Origin: CALREJ01 sp964533375
GTDB lineage: Bacteria > Patescibacteriota > Gracilibacteria > Peribacterales > Peribacteraceae
Assembly: GCA_964533375.1 (NCBI GenBank)
Contig: CAZHLW010000001.1
Location: 907,497 to 971,496, forward strand
DNA: 64,000 bases
Direction: 5' to 3'
The notes under the pieces were generated by a model. It did no database searches. It was not told where the DNA came from and saw only the letters and a list, made by a program, of their open reading frames with translations. The position numbers and the translations under genes are program-made. How positions within the stretch are numbered: the stretch's first letter is position 1; every line of letters starts with the position of its first letter. Below, one piece after another: positions 33,768-43,263 of the stretch.

Positions 33768-35573
33768 ATGGCTTCTTTGATTGTCATTCTTTTTGTTGCC
33801 GGACTCCTGACGGTTCTTCTGCCGTGCATTCTGCCGCTCATTCCGATTGTGCTGGGTGTGAGTTTATCGGGACAAAACAGATGGCGACCGCTGGTGACAG
33901 TCTGCGGAATGCTCGTGAGCTTTGTAGCATCAACGCTGATACTCAATGTTCTTCTGAGCCAATTCATCGAACTTGCCGATTACATCCGTATTGCCACCTA
34001 CTACGCGCTGCTCCTCTTCGGACTCGGCTTTCTGTTTCATACAAGAGTACCACAGTTGGTCGGAGCGATTCTTGGTGGATTCTTTTTTGCAGAGAAAGGA
34101 TGGATGACAGTGATTGTTGCGATGATTCTGGGTGTGATTGCGATGGAACTCGGCGGACGCATTGCGACATCAATCCAACAATTGGGAGCGGATGTGCAGA
34201 CGAAAGCACGATCTGAACTTGGTGATCAGTCACTCCTCACCGCATTCATTATCGGACTGACGATGGGCTTGGTCTGGGTTCCCTGCGCAGGTCCTGCTCT
34301 TGGTTTCGCCCTCGCAGTCGTACGTGATCAACCGGGAATTGCGGCAGCGCTGTATCTGACAGCATATGCAGTCGGTGCGGGCATTCCGTTAATACTGATT
34401 GGCTACGGCGGACAGGTTGCCGTGCAGTCGGTTCGAAAACTAAGTCAGTACAGCGGGCGCATCAAAGAAATTTCCGGTGCCCTGCTCATTATTTCGGCGA
34501 TCCTCTTTGCGCTGAATATTTTCCAGAATCTCCAGACATGGTTTGTCGAAAATACCGGCTTTGGAACACTCGGAAATAGAATTGAAGAACAACTCTTCGG
34601 GGATGATCTCTCCGAGATGCCGATGCCATCAGAAGAATCAACTGGCGAGAAGCTGCCGAATTTGGGCAAAGCTCCGGAACATTTCGTCGGTCTTGGTCCG
34701 TGGCACAATAGTGATGCTCTCGATCTGGCTGATCTGAAAGGCAAAGTTGTCCTCATCGATTTCTGGACCTACAGCTGCATCAACTGCATCCGCACACTGC
34801 CCTACATTCAGGCGTACTGGGAAAAATATAAGGACCAACCATTTGTCCTGATCGGCGTGCATACGCCGGAATTCACCTTCGAGAAAAGCGAGGCGAACGT
34901 CGCAAAAGCTATCAAGAATCACGGACTCACTTACCCTGTTGCGCAGGATAATGATTTCGGAACGTGGCAGTCATTTTCTAACCGCTACTGGCCGGCTAAA
35001 TATCTGATCGATGCGGAAGGCAATGTGCGCTACACGCATTTTGGCGAAGGTGCGTACGAAGAAACAGATGCAGCGATCGCATCACTCCTGAAAGAAATTG
35101 GTGTGACGATGACCGGTGCGACCGCCATTTCGGAAGAAGCACAGAAGGCAAGACGGCCTGTCACTCCGGAGTTGTACCTGCACTCGCGCAGCTGGAATGC
35201 TTTTTCAAATGCCATCGGTTCTCCCGATGCAGAGCCGCATTTCTACAACCTGCCGGAACATATGCCGGTGCATACGTTTGCACTCGATGGACAGTGGCAG
35301 CTGGTGGATGATGAACGGCAGGTTCTCCGGGACGACGAAGGCCAAATTTCTATCCGGGCACTTGCCGGAGAAGTGAATCTGGTTCTGGGATTGGAAGAAG
35401 GAACGAAGCCTGTCAGAGCAGAGGTTATTGTTGATGGTATCAAAACGAAAACCATCACGATTGAAAATCACGATCTCTACAATCTCTTCGAAGGCGACTA
35501 CGGCGAACATACGGTCATCCTGCAACTCGAAGGAAAGGGCGTGGAGGCATTCGCGTTTACATTCGGAAGCTAA
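33768..35573 (+). CDS. dipZ: DipZ-type fusion: CcdA membrane domain + thioredoxin + C-terminal beta domain
   Basis: 601 residues. The CcdA part (1-250) has the two redox-cysteine helices, TVLLPCILPLIPIVLGV and LVWVPCAGPALGFALA. A thioredoxin-like domain (about 310-450) has the active site SCINCIRTLPY and the usual GVHTPEF and YPVAQDND segments. The last 120 residues match the carbohydrate-module-like end of mycobacterial DipZ (LVLGLEEG ... VEAFAFTFGS). The protein carries electrons across the membrane to keep extracytoplasmic thiols reduced, complementing the oxidising DsbB at 3994. Confidence 0.9.
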   Translation: MASLIVILFVAGLLTVLLPCILPLIPIVLGVSLSGQNRWRPLVTVCGMLVSFVASTLILNVLLSQFIELADYIRIATYYALLLFGLGFLFHTRVPQLVGAILGGFFFAEKGWMTVIVAMILGVIAMELGGRIATSIQQLGADVQTKARSELGDQSLLTAFIIGLTMGLVWVPCAGPALGFALAVVRDQPGIAAALYLTAYAVGAGIPLILIGYGGQVAVQSVRKLSQYSGRIKEISGALLIISAILFALNIFQNLQTWFVENTGFGTLGNRIEEQLFGDDLSEMPMPSEESTGEKLPNLGKAPEHFVGLGPWHNSDALDLADLKGKVVLIDFWTYSCINCIRTLPYIQAYWEKYKDQPFVLIGVHTPEFTFEKSEANVAKAIKNHGLTYPVAQDNDFGTWQSFSNRYWPAKYLIDAEGNVRYTHFGEGAYEETDAAIASLLKEIGVTMTGATAISEEAQKARRPVTPELYLHSRSWNAFSNAIGSPDAEPHFYNLPEHMPVHTFALDGQWQLVDDERQVLRDDEGQISIRALAGEVNLVLGLEEGTKPVRAEVIVDGIKTKTITIENHDLYNLFEGDYGEHTVILQLEGKGVEAFAFTFGS

Positions 35574-35645
35574 ATCTGCCAATGAATAATTGACAGCTTG
35601 CCTATCAGCAGTAAAGTAATCCTCCCATATTCTTTTCTTATCTCT

Positions 35646-35924
35646 ATGTTTGAAAGCATTGAAGGCAGCATCTTCAAAGACGAGGTGATTCAAGGATTTT
35701 GTGGCGGCTGTTCTCATTTGCAACCGGATCTAAGTTGCGCCATAGAAACAAATGCAAAACGCGAACCAAGGCTTGTAGGACAAGAGGTAAACTATATAAA
35801 AGTGTGTACAAATCAGGAAAGGGCTATTCTTAAAGATTGGTGTGGAGGGGCGCTGAAAGACGGAGTGAGGGGGATAAAGACCTCAGATAGTTTTGAGCCT
35901 TTGCCTGCTGAGATGCAATCATGA
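35646..35924 (+). CDS. Small Cys-rich cytoplasmic protein
   Basis: 92 residues from the ATG at 35646. It has cysteines in FCGGCSHLQPDLSC and later KVCTNQE and DWCGGAL, so metal binding or disulfides are possible. No signal peptide and no recognised family. TTGACA (35590-35595) with TAAAGT (35612-35617) could be the promoter, leaving a leader of about 20 nt with no SD. Confidence 0.5.
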   Translation: MFESIEGSIFKDEVIQGFCGGCSHLQPDLSCAIETNAKREPRLVGQEVNYIKVCTNQERAILKDWCGGALKDGVRGIKTSDSFEPLPAEMQS

Positions 35925-35951
35925 CATTTCCATGCAGTCGGTACATAGATT

Positions 35952-36683
35952 CTATTCAAACAACAGAACAATCGCAGAAAGGGCAAATGATGCCGTAACG
36001 ATGTAATAGAAAATGTCGTTACGGATTTTGCCAATCAGATGTTTCCCGATGTGTGTACCGACAATCGAGATGATGAGAAAAGGAATGGAAAGCAGAAGCG
36101 CACTGCTATCAATGATGCCCATTGCAGAGTACGTGATGATTTTAGGCACATTCACAAAAATAGATGTGAATGCATACGTGCCGACATACGTCTGCTTGAG
36201 GAGCCCGAGACTGGTGAAGAGCGGCCCCTTCACGACATTGCCACTACCGACAAGTCCCGACAGGAAACCGTAGATGATGCTCAGAACCGGAAGCAATTTT
36301 TCAGGTGCGTGTTTCTGCGGTGTGAATTTAAAAATATCATTGGCCAGATACACAAGAATGACGCACGCAAGCAGCTTTGTGAAAAGCTCAACGGGAATGT
36401 AATTCAGCGCAACGCTTCCCACAATCACACCGGGCAATGACCAGAGGATAACCCGCCAGCCGATCTTCCAATCGATATGTTTTTTATAGACGATGACTTT
36501 ATTGATGTTCTGGAAAAGAAAATAAATCGCGAGAATACCGATACTTTCTTTGGCACCAAATTGTAGTGCAGCCAGAGGAAGCAGAATCAACCCGCCGCCG
36601 GTTCCAAGGGCTGCAGAAAATACCGACGTAAGCAGAACAACCGAGTAGAAGGAAACCGGATGTTGGAGCACGTCAGTCAGCAC
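35952..36683 (-). CDS. TauE/SafE-family membrane permease
   Basis: 243 residues from a GTG start with about eight helices. Typical features are the Gly-rich first repeat (SAALGTGGGLILLPLAALQFG), the repeat-2 counterpart LSGLVGSGNVVKGPLFTSLG, and the LPGVIVGS segment. The family exports sulfite or other sulfonate-derived anions, or takes up related small anions; the direction here is unknown. TATACT at 36690-36695 on the minus strand ends exactly six bases before the GTG. Confidence 0.85.
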   Translation of the reverse strand: MLTDVLQHPVSFYSVVLLTSVFSAALGTGGGLILLPLAALQFGAKESIGILAIYFLFQNINKVIVYKKHIDWKIGWRVILWSLPGVIVGSVALNYIPVELFTKLLACVILVYLANDIFKFTPQKHAPEKLLPVLSIIYGFLSGLVGSGNVVKGPLFTSLGLLKQTYVGTYAFTSIFVNVPKIITYSAMGIIDSSALLLSIPFLIISIVGTHIGKHLIGKIRNDIFYYIVTASFALSAIVLLFE

Positions 36684-36708
36684 ACGCTGAGTATAAGCTA
36701 AAAATTGC

Positions 36709-39210
36709 TCAGCTTATAACAGGTGTCTTTTTTGCCATATGCATGCCAAAAATCGGCTTCGTTCCCTCCAGGAAGAAGAACCCGACCCCTGCGGCAACTA
36801 TCAAAATAACAAAGTCACGGGGCGTGAGGAGCGAGAGGGAGAAAATGTCTCTGGCGGGCGTGAAGATGAGCAGGGCTTGGAGTGCAAGCGGGAGCAGGGC
36901 CGCAAGATTGAGCCAGCGGTTTTTAAACATGCCGATCACCCACACAGGCAGCAGACTGCGGCTGTGGAACGCGAGGAGAAGTTCGAAGAGAATCGAGAAC
37001 GTGAACGCCATCGTGCGGGCGTGGGTAACTGTGTCGCCGCGGGAGAGCAGCCAGAGGAACAGGAGGAACGTGATGCCGCAGGAGACGAGGGCGGCAGTGA
37101 AAAGATGCGCCCAGACTCCCGTGAAGATCTGTTCTTTCTTCGGTCGCGGCGGACGCTGCATGATGTCGGGTTCCGCTTTTTCCATACCGAGCGCGAGTGC
37201 GGGCAGACCGTCGGTCATCAGGTTAATCCACAGAATGTGAATGGGAAGCAGCGGTAATGGAAGTCCGAGTGTGACTGTGATGGTGAAGAGCAGAATTTGT
37301 CCGACGTTTGCGCGGACGAGGTACAGAATAAATTTTCTGATGTTGTCGTAAATACGGCGACCCTCGCGGATAGCGGCGACGATGGTTGCGTAGTTGTCGT
37401 CAGTGAGGACAAGACTCGCTGCCTCGCGTGCGACCTGCGTGCCGTCTTTACCCATCGCGATGCCAACATCTGCGGCTTTGAGGGCTGGTGCGTCGTTCAC
37501 GCCGTCCCCTGTCATGGCAACAATGTGTCCATTTTCCTGCAGTGCTTTGAGGATGGCGATTTTGTGTGTGGGAGAAACGCGCGCGTAGACCGACACAGTT
37601 TTGACAGTTTCGCGGAGCTGCGCCGGAGACAATGTATCGAGCATATGGCCATCGACCACATCGCTCTGGATGCCCACCTGTTTGCCGATCGCGAGTGCAG
37701 TATCGGCATGATCGCCGGTAATCATCACCGTGCGGATGCCGGCAGTACGCGCTTCCAGCATGGCGGGCTTGACCGCATCGCGTGGAGGATCTTCCAGGCC
37801 CATCAGTCCCACGAAGCGGATGTCGCTGTTTTCAATAATCGCCATCGCAAGGACACGCAAACCTCTCGCGGCCATCGCGTGACTTTCGTCTTCGATCTTT
37901 TTTTCGTTTGGTTCACTACAGAGCGCAAGAATTTTTTCCGGTGCACCTTTCAGGAAGGACCGTTCGCCGTGGCGCGTCTGCATGTATTTGCTTTCGGAAC
38001 TGAACGGAATTTCCTCTTCATCAAAATGCAAACGGGGAACGCCCTTGTCTTCCGCGTAGCGTAGTAATCCGATTTCGGTTGGATCACCCAGATCCGGCAG
38101 CTGCGCACGGTTACAGGACGCGGCAATCTGAATGAGCAGTTCTTCGTCATCAGCATTGGCATCTGCCACCCACGTCTCACGCACTTTCATGCGGTTTTCG
38201 GTGATGGTTCCGGTTTTGTCGCTACAGATCACACTGATGCTTCCGAGCGTTTCGAGCGAATCGAGCTGCATCACAAGTGCATGGAGCGATGCCATTCTTC
38301 GCACACCCATCGCAAGACACGCGGTCACAACTGCGGGTAATCCTTCCGGCACAGCAGACACTGCCAAGCTGATTGCGAGCAAAACAATTTCAATCATTCC
38401 CACCTGTCGATGCCACTGCATGAGAGCGAGGCCCGCGCACAAAAACAACACGACAATGCCGATGACGGCGCTCAGTTGTTTCATGCGCTGCTCCAGCGGC
38501 GTAGGCGGCGATTCCGCAGCGGCAACCAGCGATGCAATCGTGCCAATTTCCGTCTGCATGGCAGTTGCGGTCACCACGTAAACGCCGCTGCCGTTTGTCA
38601 CAAGCGTTCCCGCAAACACCATATTTTTCCGCTCGCCGATTTGCAGTGTGCCTTCAATGGGATCGGTGACTTTCGAGACAGCGATACTTTCTCCGGTCAG
38701 ACTCGATTCATTCACATCAAGATGCGAGACGCTAATCAGCCTTCCATCCGCAGAAATCCGATCCCCTGTTTCCAGAACCACAATGTCACCCGGCAGCAGC
38801 TCACGCGACGCAATGAAAAATTCTTTGCCGTCGCGGCGGACTCTTGCTTGCGGCGATGTAAGTGCACGCAACCCTTCGAGCGCCTGCCCCGACCGGAATT
38901 CCTGCACGAAACCAAGGACGGCATTCAGAATGAGGATCGCAAGAATGGCGATAATGTCGATGGAGTTCTCCCACGATGTATCCCCGCTTGCAACGCGCAG
39001 ACCGATCGTGAGGACCAATGCCCCAATCAGGATGTAAATGAGGATATCCTGGAACTGCGCAAAAAAGAGGGCAATGAGGGATTTCTTCTTCTTCGGCAAT
39101 TCATTCCACCCATATTCTTCGCGAAGTGCAGTGATCGATGCATCCGAAAGACCGTTTTCCGTTGTTTTAAGGCGCTGCAGGACGTTTTGTGAAGTGAGAG
39201 CGGTATCCAT
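36709..39210 (-). CDS. P-type ATPase, calcium-transporting (type IIA) group
   Basis: 833 residues from the ATG at 39210, which TATACT at 39218-39223 supports. Motifs in order: actuator TGES, TM4 AVPEGLPAVVTACLAMG (PEGL), phosphorylation site ICSDKTGTITENRM, nucleotide site with FLKGAPEKI, hinge MTGDGVNDAPALKAADVGIA, and TM6 NLMTDGLPALALGME. These match SERCA/PMCA-like cation pumps, most likely exporting Ca2+ (Mn2+ possible). It is divergent from TrhO, with the two promoters interleaved in 55 bp. Confidence 0.9.
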   Translation of the reverse strand: MDTALTSQNVLQRLKTTENGLSDASITALREEYGWNELPKKKKSLIALFFAQFQDILIYILIGALVLTIGLRVASGDTSWENSIDIIAILAILILNAVLGFVQEFRSGQALEGLRALTSPQARVRRDGKEFFIASRELLPGDIVVLETGDRISADGRLISVSHLDVNESSLTGESIAVSKVTDPIEGTLQIGERKNMVFAGTLVTNGSGVYVVTATAMQTEIGTIASLVAAAESPPTPLEQRMKQLSAVIGIVVLFLCAGLALMQWHRQVGMIEIVLLAISLAVSAVPEGLPAVVTACLAMGVRRMASLHALVMQLDSLETLGSISVICSDKTGTITENRMKVRETWVADANADDEELLIQIAASCNRAQLPDLGDPTEIGLLRYAEDKGVPRLHFDEEEIPFSSESKYMQTRHGERSFLKGAPEKILALCSEPNEKKIEDESHAMAARGLRVLAMAIIENSDIRFVGLMGLEDPPRDAVKPAMLEARTAGIRTVMITGDHADTALAIGKQVGIQSDVVDGHMLDTLSPAQLRETVKTVSVYARVSPTHKIAILKALQENGHIVAMTGDGVNDAPALKAADVGIAMGKDGTQVAREAASLVLTDDNYATIVAAIREGRRIYDNIRKFILYLVRANVGQILLFTITVTLGLPLPLLPIHILWINLMTDGLPALALGMEKAEPDIMQRPPRPKKEQIFTGVWAHLFTAALVSCGITFLLFLWLLSRGDTVTHARTMAFTFSILFELLLAFHSRSLLPVWVIGMFKNRWLNLAALLPLALQALLIFTPARDIFSLSLLTPRDFVILIVAAGVGFFFLEGTKPIFGMHMAKKTPVIS

Positions 39211-39265
39211 AGAAACAAGTATAACACGGCTTGCAGATGCTGTATTCCTCTGTTTCACTGGTGAC

Positions 39266-40132
39266 GTGCAAAACACCTGGTCCATTACCGCTTTTTACAA
39301 GTTTTTGAAAATCGATGATGTCGAGGGAGTTCGGCAGACGCTCTTTGATGTTGGTGCGAATCTCAATCTCTGTGGGCTTCTGCTTGTTGCAGAGGAAGGC
39401 ATCAACGGAACAGTTGCAGGAAGCAAAGAAGCAATTGATGCGTTCAAAAAGAACATCGGTGATTCATTCGGATCAGTGATTTTTAAAGACAGCATGGCAG
39501 AAGAAAAACCCTTCAAGAGATGGAAGGTCACCATCCGCGAAGAAATTGTCGCCATCGGCAATGCGTCCATGCATCCGACAAGCGACAGTAACCATCATCT
39601 CTCGCCACAGGAATGGAACCGCGTGATAGACGAAGAAGATGTGGTGATTCTGGATGCGCGCAACACCTACGAAACAGCAATCGGCGTGTTCAAGGGAGCA
39701 GTTGATCCGCAAACACGCACGTTCCAGGAATTTCCCGAGTTCGTGAAGAAGTCCGGAATCCCGAAAGACAAAAAAGTACTGATGTACTGCACCGGCGGCA
39801 TCCGCTGCGAAAAAGCAATTCTGGCCATGCAGGAAGAAGGCTACGACAACGTGTACCAGCTGCAGGGCGGTATTCTGAATTACCTGCAGCAGTGTCCCGA
39901 GGAAAAATTCGAAGGCGAGTGTTTTGTGTTTGATCACCGTGTGGCAGTCGGACAGCAATTAGAACCAAGTCAGAGATACGCTCTCTGTGTGCATTGTGGC
40001 AATCCGGGTGATATGCACGGCAATTGTCACCTCTGCGAAAAATCGTCGATCATCTGCAAAGCCTGCGAACAATCAGGTAAGCCTCATGCGTGCAGCAAAG
40101 ACTGCGCGCACAGGAATGTGATGGCTGCTTAA
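39266..40132 (+). CDS. trhO: tRNA U34 5-hydroxylation rhodanese (TrhO/YceA family)
   Basis: 288 residues from the GTG at 39266. TTGCAG (39231-39236), 17 bp, TTCACT (39254-39259) put the transcript start on this GTG; longer frames run into the ATPase gene. The N-terminal domain has AFYKFLKI and LLLVAEEGINGTVAGS, the rhodanese domain (about 115-215) the active site YCTGGIRCEKA, and a C-terminal Cys-rich part (CVHCGNPGDMHGNCHLCEKS ...) probably binds zinc. TrhO makes 5-hydroxyuridine at the wobble position of tRNAs. The 3' end overlaps the typA stop by 4 bp. Confidence 0.85.
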   Translation: MQNTWSITAFYKFLKIDDVEGVRQTLFDVGANLNLCGLLLVAEEGINGTVAGSKEAIDAFKKNIGDSFGSVIFKDSMAEEKPFKRWKVTIREEIVAIGNASMHPTSDSNHHLSPQEWNRVIDEEDVVILDARNTYETAIGVFKGAVDPQTRTFQEFPEFVKKSGIPKDKKVLMYCTGGIRCEKAILAMQEEGYDNVYQLQGGILNYLQQCPEEKFEGECFVFDHRVAVGQQLEPSQRYALCVHCGNPGDMHGNCHLCEKSSIICKACEQSGKPHACSKDCAHRNVMAA

Positions 40133-41919
40133 GCTCTCTTGCGCTCATTCTCCGTCAGCAATTTCTTGCGAAGACGAATATTCATCGGCGTAATTTCCAC
40201 AAGCTCATCATCGGCAATATATTCCAGCGCCTGTTCAAGCGACATGGGCTTCACCGGCGTGAGGGTGATTGCTTCGTCGGCACCGGAGGAACGCATGTTA
40301 CTCAGTTTCTTTCCCTTCGTGACGTTCACCGCCATATCCTGATCCTTCGCACTTTCACCAATAATCATCCCTTCGTACATCTTGGTGGTCGGGGTGATGA
40401 ACAGCTGTCCGCGCTCCTGGATTTTCCAGAGGTCGTACGCGGTTGCTTCACCTGCAAGCATGGAGATGATGGAACCGCGTGTGCGGCCGGCCAGATCGCC
40501 CTTGTACGGAGCGTATTCAATGAACGAGTGGTTCAGAATTCCTTCGCCGCGTGTTTCCACAATAAAGTCACCGCGCAGTCCCAAAAGTCCGCGTGTCGGC
40601 ACTTTGAATTCCATGCGGGTGTGGCCTTCGGTCGTCCGCATATCGACCAGTTCACCTTTGCGCTTGTTCATCATGTCGATGATTGTTCCCTGGGATGCTT
40701 CCGGCACATCGATGACTGCCTGCTCAATGGGTTCTTCTTTTCCATTGGGCCCGTCGCGCATAATCACCTGCGGGCGGCTGACCTGCACTTCGAATCCTTC
40801 GCGGCGCATGGATTCGAGCAGCACAGACAAGTGCAGTTCTCCACGGCCGGAGACACGGTAGCTATCGGAATTCGGGATTTCTTCCACATGCAGTCCCACG
40901 TTCGTCTCCTTTTCTTTGTCGAGACGCGCCTTGATGTGGCGGGTTGTCACCAGCTTTCCTTCCTTTCCGGCAAAGGGTGAATCATTGACCATGAAGGTCA
41001 TTGTCACAGTCGGCGGATCGATTTTAAGCGCAGGCAATGCGGGCGTATCTTCTGCCGTGGCAATGGTTTCACCGACGTAAATATCCGGAATACCGGCAAT
41101 AATGACGATTTCACCGGCGCGCGCTTCTGTTACTTCCATGCGTTTCAGTCCCTGATACAGGAAGATCTTGCTGATTTTTCCGGTACGCACTTTGTCATCC
41201 ATACTGCGGACATACACCTTGTCTCCTACCTTCGCGACACCTTCGTAGACACGACCGATAGCCAAACGTCCCACGTAGTTATCGTACCCAAGGCTACTTG
41301 GCTGCATGCGGAACGGTGCATCCACATTCTGCTCTGCAGGCTTCACATGCTTCATGATCAGCTCAAACAGAGGGCTTAAGTCAGACGATTCATCTTCCAG
41401 TCTGTTCTTGGCAATTCCTTCACGGGCGATTGCAAAGATATAGGGGAAATCAAGCTGTTCATCGGACGCACCAAGAGTCACAAACAGATCAAACACCATG
41501 TCCACCACCTGCATGGGCCGGGCAGCAGGCTTATCTATTTTATTGATAACAACAATCGGCTTTAGCCCTAATTCAAGGGACTTTTTGAGAACAAATTTTG
41601 TCTGCGGCATTGGTCCTTCCTGTGCGTCTACAAGAAGCAGCACACAGTCGACAGTGCGGAGAATACGCTCCACTTCGGATCCGAAGTCCGCGTGGCCGGG
41701 AGTATCGACAATATTGATCTTGCAATCCTTGTATTGAATAGAGGTGTTCTTGGCATAGATAGTGATTCCGCGCTCACGCTCCTGATCGTTACTGTCCATA
41801 ATGAGCTCTCCGACGGTTTCATGTGCCTCGAAGGCTCCGCCCTGCTTCAGAAGAGCATCAACCAGGGTGGTCTTTCCATGGTCAACGTGGGCGATAATGG
41901 CGATATTGCGGATATCCAT
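40129..41919 (-). CDS. typA: Ribosome-associated GTPase TypA/BipA
   Basis: 596 residues, the usual length. G1 AHVDHGKTTLVDALLKQGG, switch II DTPGHADFGSEVERIL, G4 NKIDKPAARP, and the EF-G-like domains III and V with LGLRGDFIVETRGEG and the BipA-specific C-terminal region ending near KKLSNMRSSGADEAITL. BipA assists assembly of the large ribosomal subunit and translation under stress. No clear SD precedes it. Confidence 0.95.
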   Translation of the reverse strand: MDIRNIAIIAHVDHGKTTLVDALLKQGGAFEAHETVGELIMDSNDQERERGITIYAKNTSIQYKDCKINIVDTPGHADFGSEVERILRTVDCVLLLVDAQEGPMPQTKFVLKKSLELGLKPIVVINKIDKPAARPMQVVDMVFDLFVTLGASDEQLDFPYIFAIAREGIAKNRLEDESSDLSPLFELIMKHVKPAEQNVDAPFRMQPSSLGYDNYVGRLAIGRVYEGVAKVGDKVYVRSMDDKVRTGKISKIFLYQGLKRMEVTEARAGEIVIIAGIPDIYVGETIATAEDTPALPALKIDPPTVTMTFMVNDSPFAGKEGKLVTTRHIKARLDKEKETNVGLHVEEIPNSDSYRVSGRGELHLSVLLESMRREGFEVQVSRPQVIMRDGPNGKEEPIEQAVIDVPEASQGTIIDMMNKRKGELVDMRTTEGHTRMEFKVPTRGLLGLRGDFIVETRGEGILNHSFIEYAPYKGDLAGRTRGSIISMLAGEATAYDLWKIQERGQLFITPTTKMYEGMIIGESAKDQDMAVNVTKGKKLSNMRSSGADEAITLTPVKPMSLEQALEYIADDELVEITPMNIRLRKKLLTENERKRA

Positions 41920-42052
41920 ACGTGTGTGAAGAAAAATACCTCTCCCAGGCGGAAAAGCCGCGATATTCTAGGGTTTCAGGCTTAAAAAGCAACTGGAAAT
42001 AGCCAATAGATGCCAAATTTGACTAATTATCCCATAATTCTATCATTCAGAT

Positions 42053-42355
42053 ATGAGCTCCATTGAATCAATGCAGTCTCAGGCTGGATGTGAAGAATCT
42101 ACATTTATGGCAGATGCCACTTCTTTTCTTCAGAACGAGGGCGATATTCTGTCTGAGGCAGACTACGATGAAGCTGCCACCAGAATCTTGGAAGAGTATT
42201 TGGAGGCGATCCATAACATACTCGTTACTCGAGATGATGCAGGATATGGCTTTTCTTTTATGCTGGGGACAAGAACCCGTACAGATGGAGATGTAAATCC
42301 TGACCCGACTGTTACAGGTGTTTTCTCTCAAAGGAGATCAACCATTCTTTCATAG
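42053..42355 (+). CDS. Orphan small acidic protein, possibly truncated
   Basis: 100 residues, Glu/Asp-rich and mostly helical in the first 70; no known family. TTGACT (42019-42024), 16 bp, TATCAT (42041-42046) and an ATG exactly at the predicted start base. The last 15 codons overlap the 3' end of the MGMT gene on the other strand, and the C-terminus there (VFSQRRSTILS) looks like chance read-through. The gene may have lost its original end. Confidence 0.5.
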   Translation: MSSIESMQSQAGCEESTFMADATSFLQNEGDILSEADYDEAATRILEEYLEAIHNILVTRDDAGYGFSFMLGTRTRTDGDVNPDPTVTGVFSQRRSTILS

Positions 42356-42779
42356 CCGTTCCATACGCATAGTTCCCAATCCCTCCGCTTTTGGGCAGCA
42401 CACGATGACAGGGCACCACAATACACACAGGATTCTTCCCCAAAGCCGTCCCCACCGCCCGCACCGCCTTCGGGTGGCCGATCTTTTTGGCAATGTCTCC
42501 GTACGTCAGCGTCTTTCCAAAGGGAATTTTGGCTGTGGCCTTCCAGACTGCCTTCTGAAAATCCGTGCCCTCCACATCGAGCGGTAATTCAAACAGTCTC
42601 CGGTGTCCTGCATAGTAATCTTTTAATTGACTGACTATCTCCTTTAGCACTTTATTCTCTGCTTTTTTCTGTTCTCCTTTTTTGTTCAGTACTGTCACTT
42701 TTGTGAGCCCTTTCTCAGACGCTGTCACGCGGATCATGCCGTGTGGAGAGGAGAAGATGGCAGTGGAGGTGGTGGTCAT
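42312..42779 (-). CDS. Methylated-DNA-protein-cysteine methyltransferase-like protein
   Basis: 155 residues from the ATG at 42779; starts at 42803 and 42845 are possible, so the N-terminus is uncertain. The O6-alkylguanine transferase core is present: FQKAVWKATAKIPFGKTLTY, the HTH helix IAKKIGHPKAVRAVGTALGKN and the active site VVPCHRVLPKSGGIGNYAYG with acceptor Cys in PCHR. It repairs O6-alkylguanine by transferring the alkyl group to itself. Confidence 0.9.
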   Translation of the reverse strand: MTTTSTAIFSSPHGMIRVTASEKGLTKVTVLNKKGEQKKAENKVLKEIVSQLKDYYAGHRRLFELPLDVEGTDFQKAVWKATAKIPFGKTLTYGDIAKKIGHPKAVRAVGTALGKNPVCIVVPCHRVLPKSGGIGNYAYGTAMKEWLISFERKHL

Positions 42780-42865
42780 GGGAGAGAAGAAGGGAAAGAT
42801 CATCGTCGCAGAGTGGGAGGTGAGATGCAAGAAACTGTGTAGCAAAACTATGGTATTCTACGCAC

Positions 42866-43036
42866 ATGCGCTCCCCCTCTTTTCTGGGTTCATCCCTCCT
42901 GAGTACCGGTCTCCTCGCACTCCTCTTTGGCATCATGATCCTCATTCAACCGGATTTGATTGCCTACATTGTCGCAACGTTCTTCATTGTGATCGGGCTT
43001 TCTCTTATTGGGACATGGTGGAAGCTCAGGCCGTAA
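42866..43036 (+). CDS. Small DUF3096-like membrane protein
   Basis: 56 residues with two hydrophobic helices; the order LALLFGIMILIQPDLIAYIV then FFIVIGLSLIGTWW matches the DUF3096 pattern (helix, short Pro-containing turn, helix). TATTCT at 42854-42859 ends exactly six bases before the ATG. The end overlaps the start of the zinc-ribbon frame by 22 bp, and a REP-like repeat begins 5 bp downstream. Confidence 0.65.
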   Translation: MRSPSFLGSSLLSTGLLALLFGIMILIQPDLIAYIVATFFIVIGLSLIGTWWKLRP

Positions 43037-43194
43037 AAAGTGTCACTCTGAGCCCGTCGAAGAGTGAAGAGTGCATGTTTCGACAAGCTCAACATGACAC
43101 ATTCGATAACCATTGTCCTGTCTGTGGCGGTAGTTTGATTGAACGCAGGCTCAAGAAACATTGCAGCGTGTGCGGGGTGTGGCGCCTGCCCTGA
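43015..43194 (+). CDS. Short zinc-ribbon-like frame carrying repeat sequence
   Basis: 59 residues. The last part CPVCGGSLIERRLKKHCSVC has two CxxC pairs, a zinc-ribbon layout. The preceding residues (VTLSPSKSEECMFRQAQHD) are simply the translation of a REP-like inverted repeat at 43041-43099. It is either a zinc-ribbon gene into which the repeat has inserted in frame, or a decayed fragment. Confidence 0.4.
   Translation: MVEAQAVKSVTLSPSKSEECMFRQAQHDTFDNHCPVCGGSLIERRLKKHCSVCGVWRLP
43041..43099. repeat. REP-like inverted repeat pair 1
   Basis: TGTCACTCTGAGCCCGTCGA (from 43041) faces its inverted partner TTTCGACAAGCTCAACATGACA (ending 43099). This TGAGC-YTGTCGAA family is widely seen as dispersed palindromes in unrelated bacteria. 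Confidence 0.8.
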
Positions 43195-43263
43195 GCCTGT
43201 CGAAGGGTGAGACGTGCTGTGACAACGGTCAGTAACCATGCTTCGACGGGCTCAGCATGACAC
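43187..43263. repeat. REP-like inverted repeat pair 2
   Basis: TGCCCTGAGCCTGTCGAAGG (from 43187) and the inverted CATGCTTCGACGGGCTCAGC (from 43237). The second unit runs into the stop codon of polX (43263-43265). With pair 1 this makes four repeat units within 225 bp. Confidence 0.8.
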
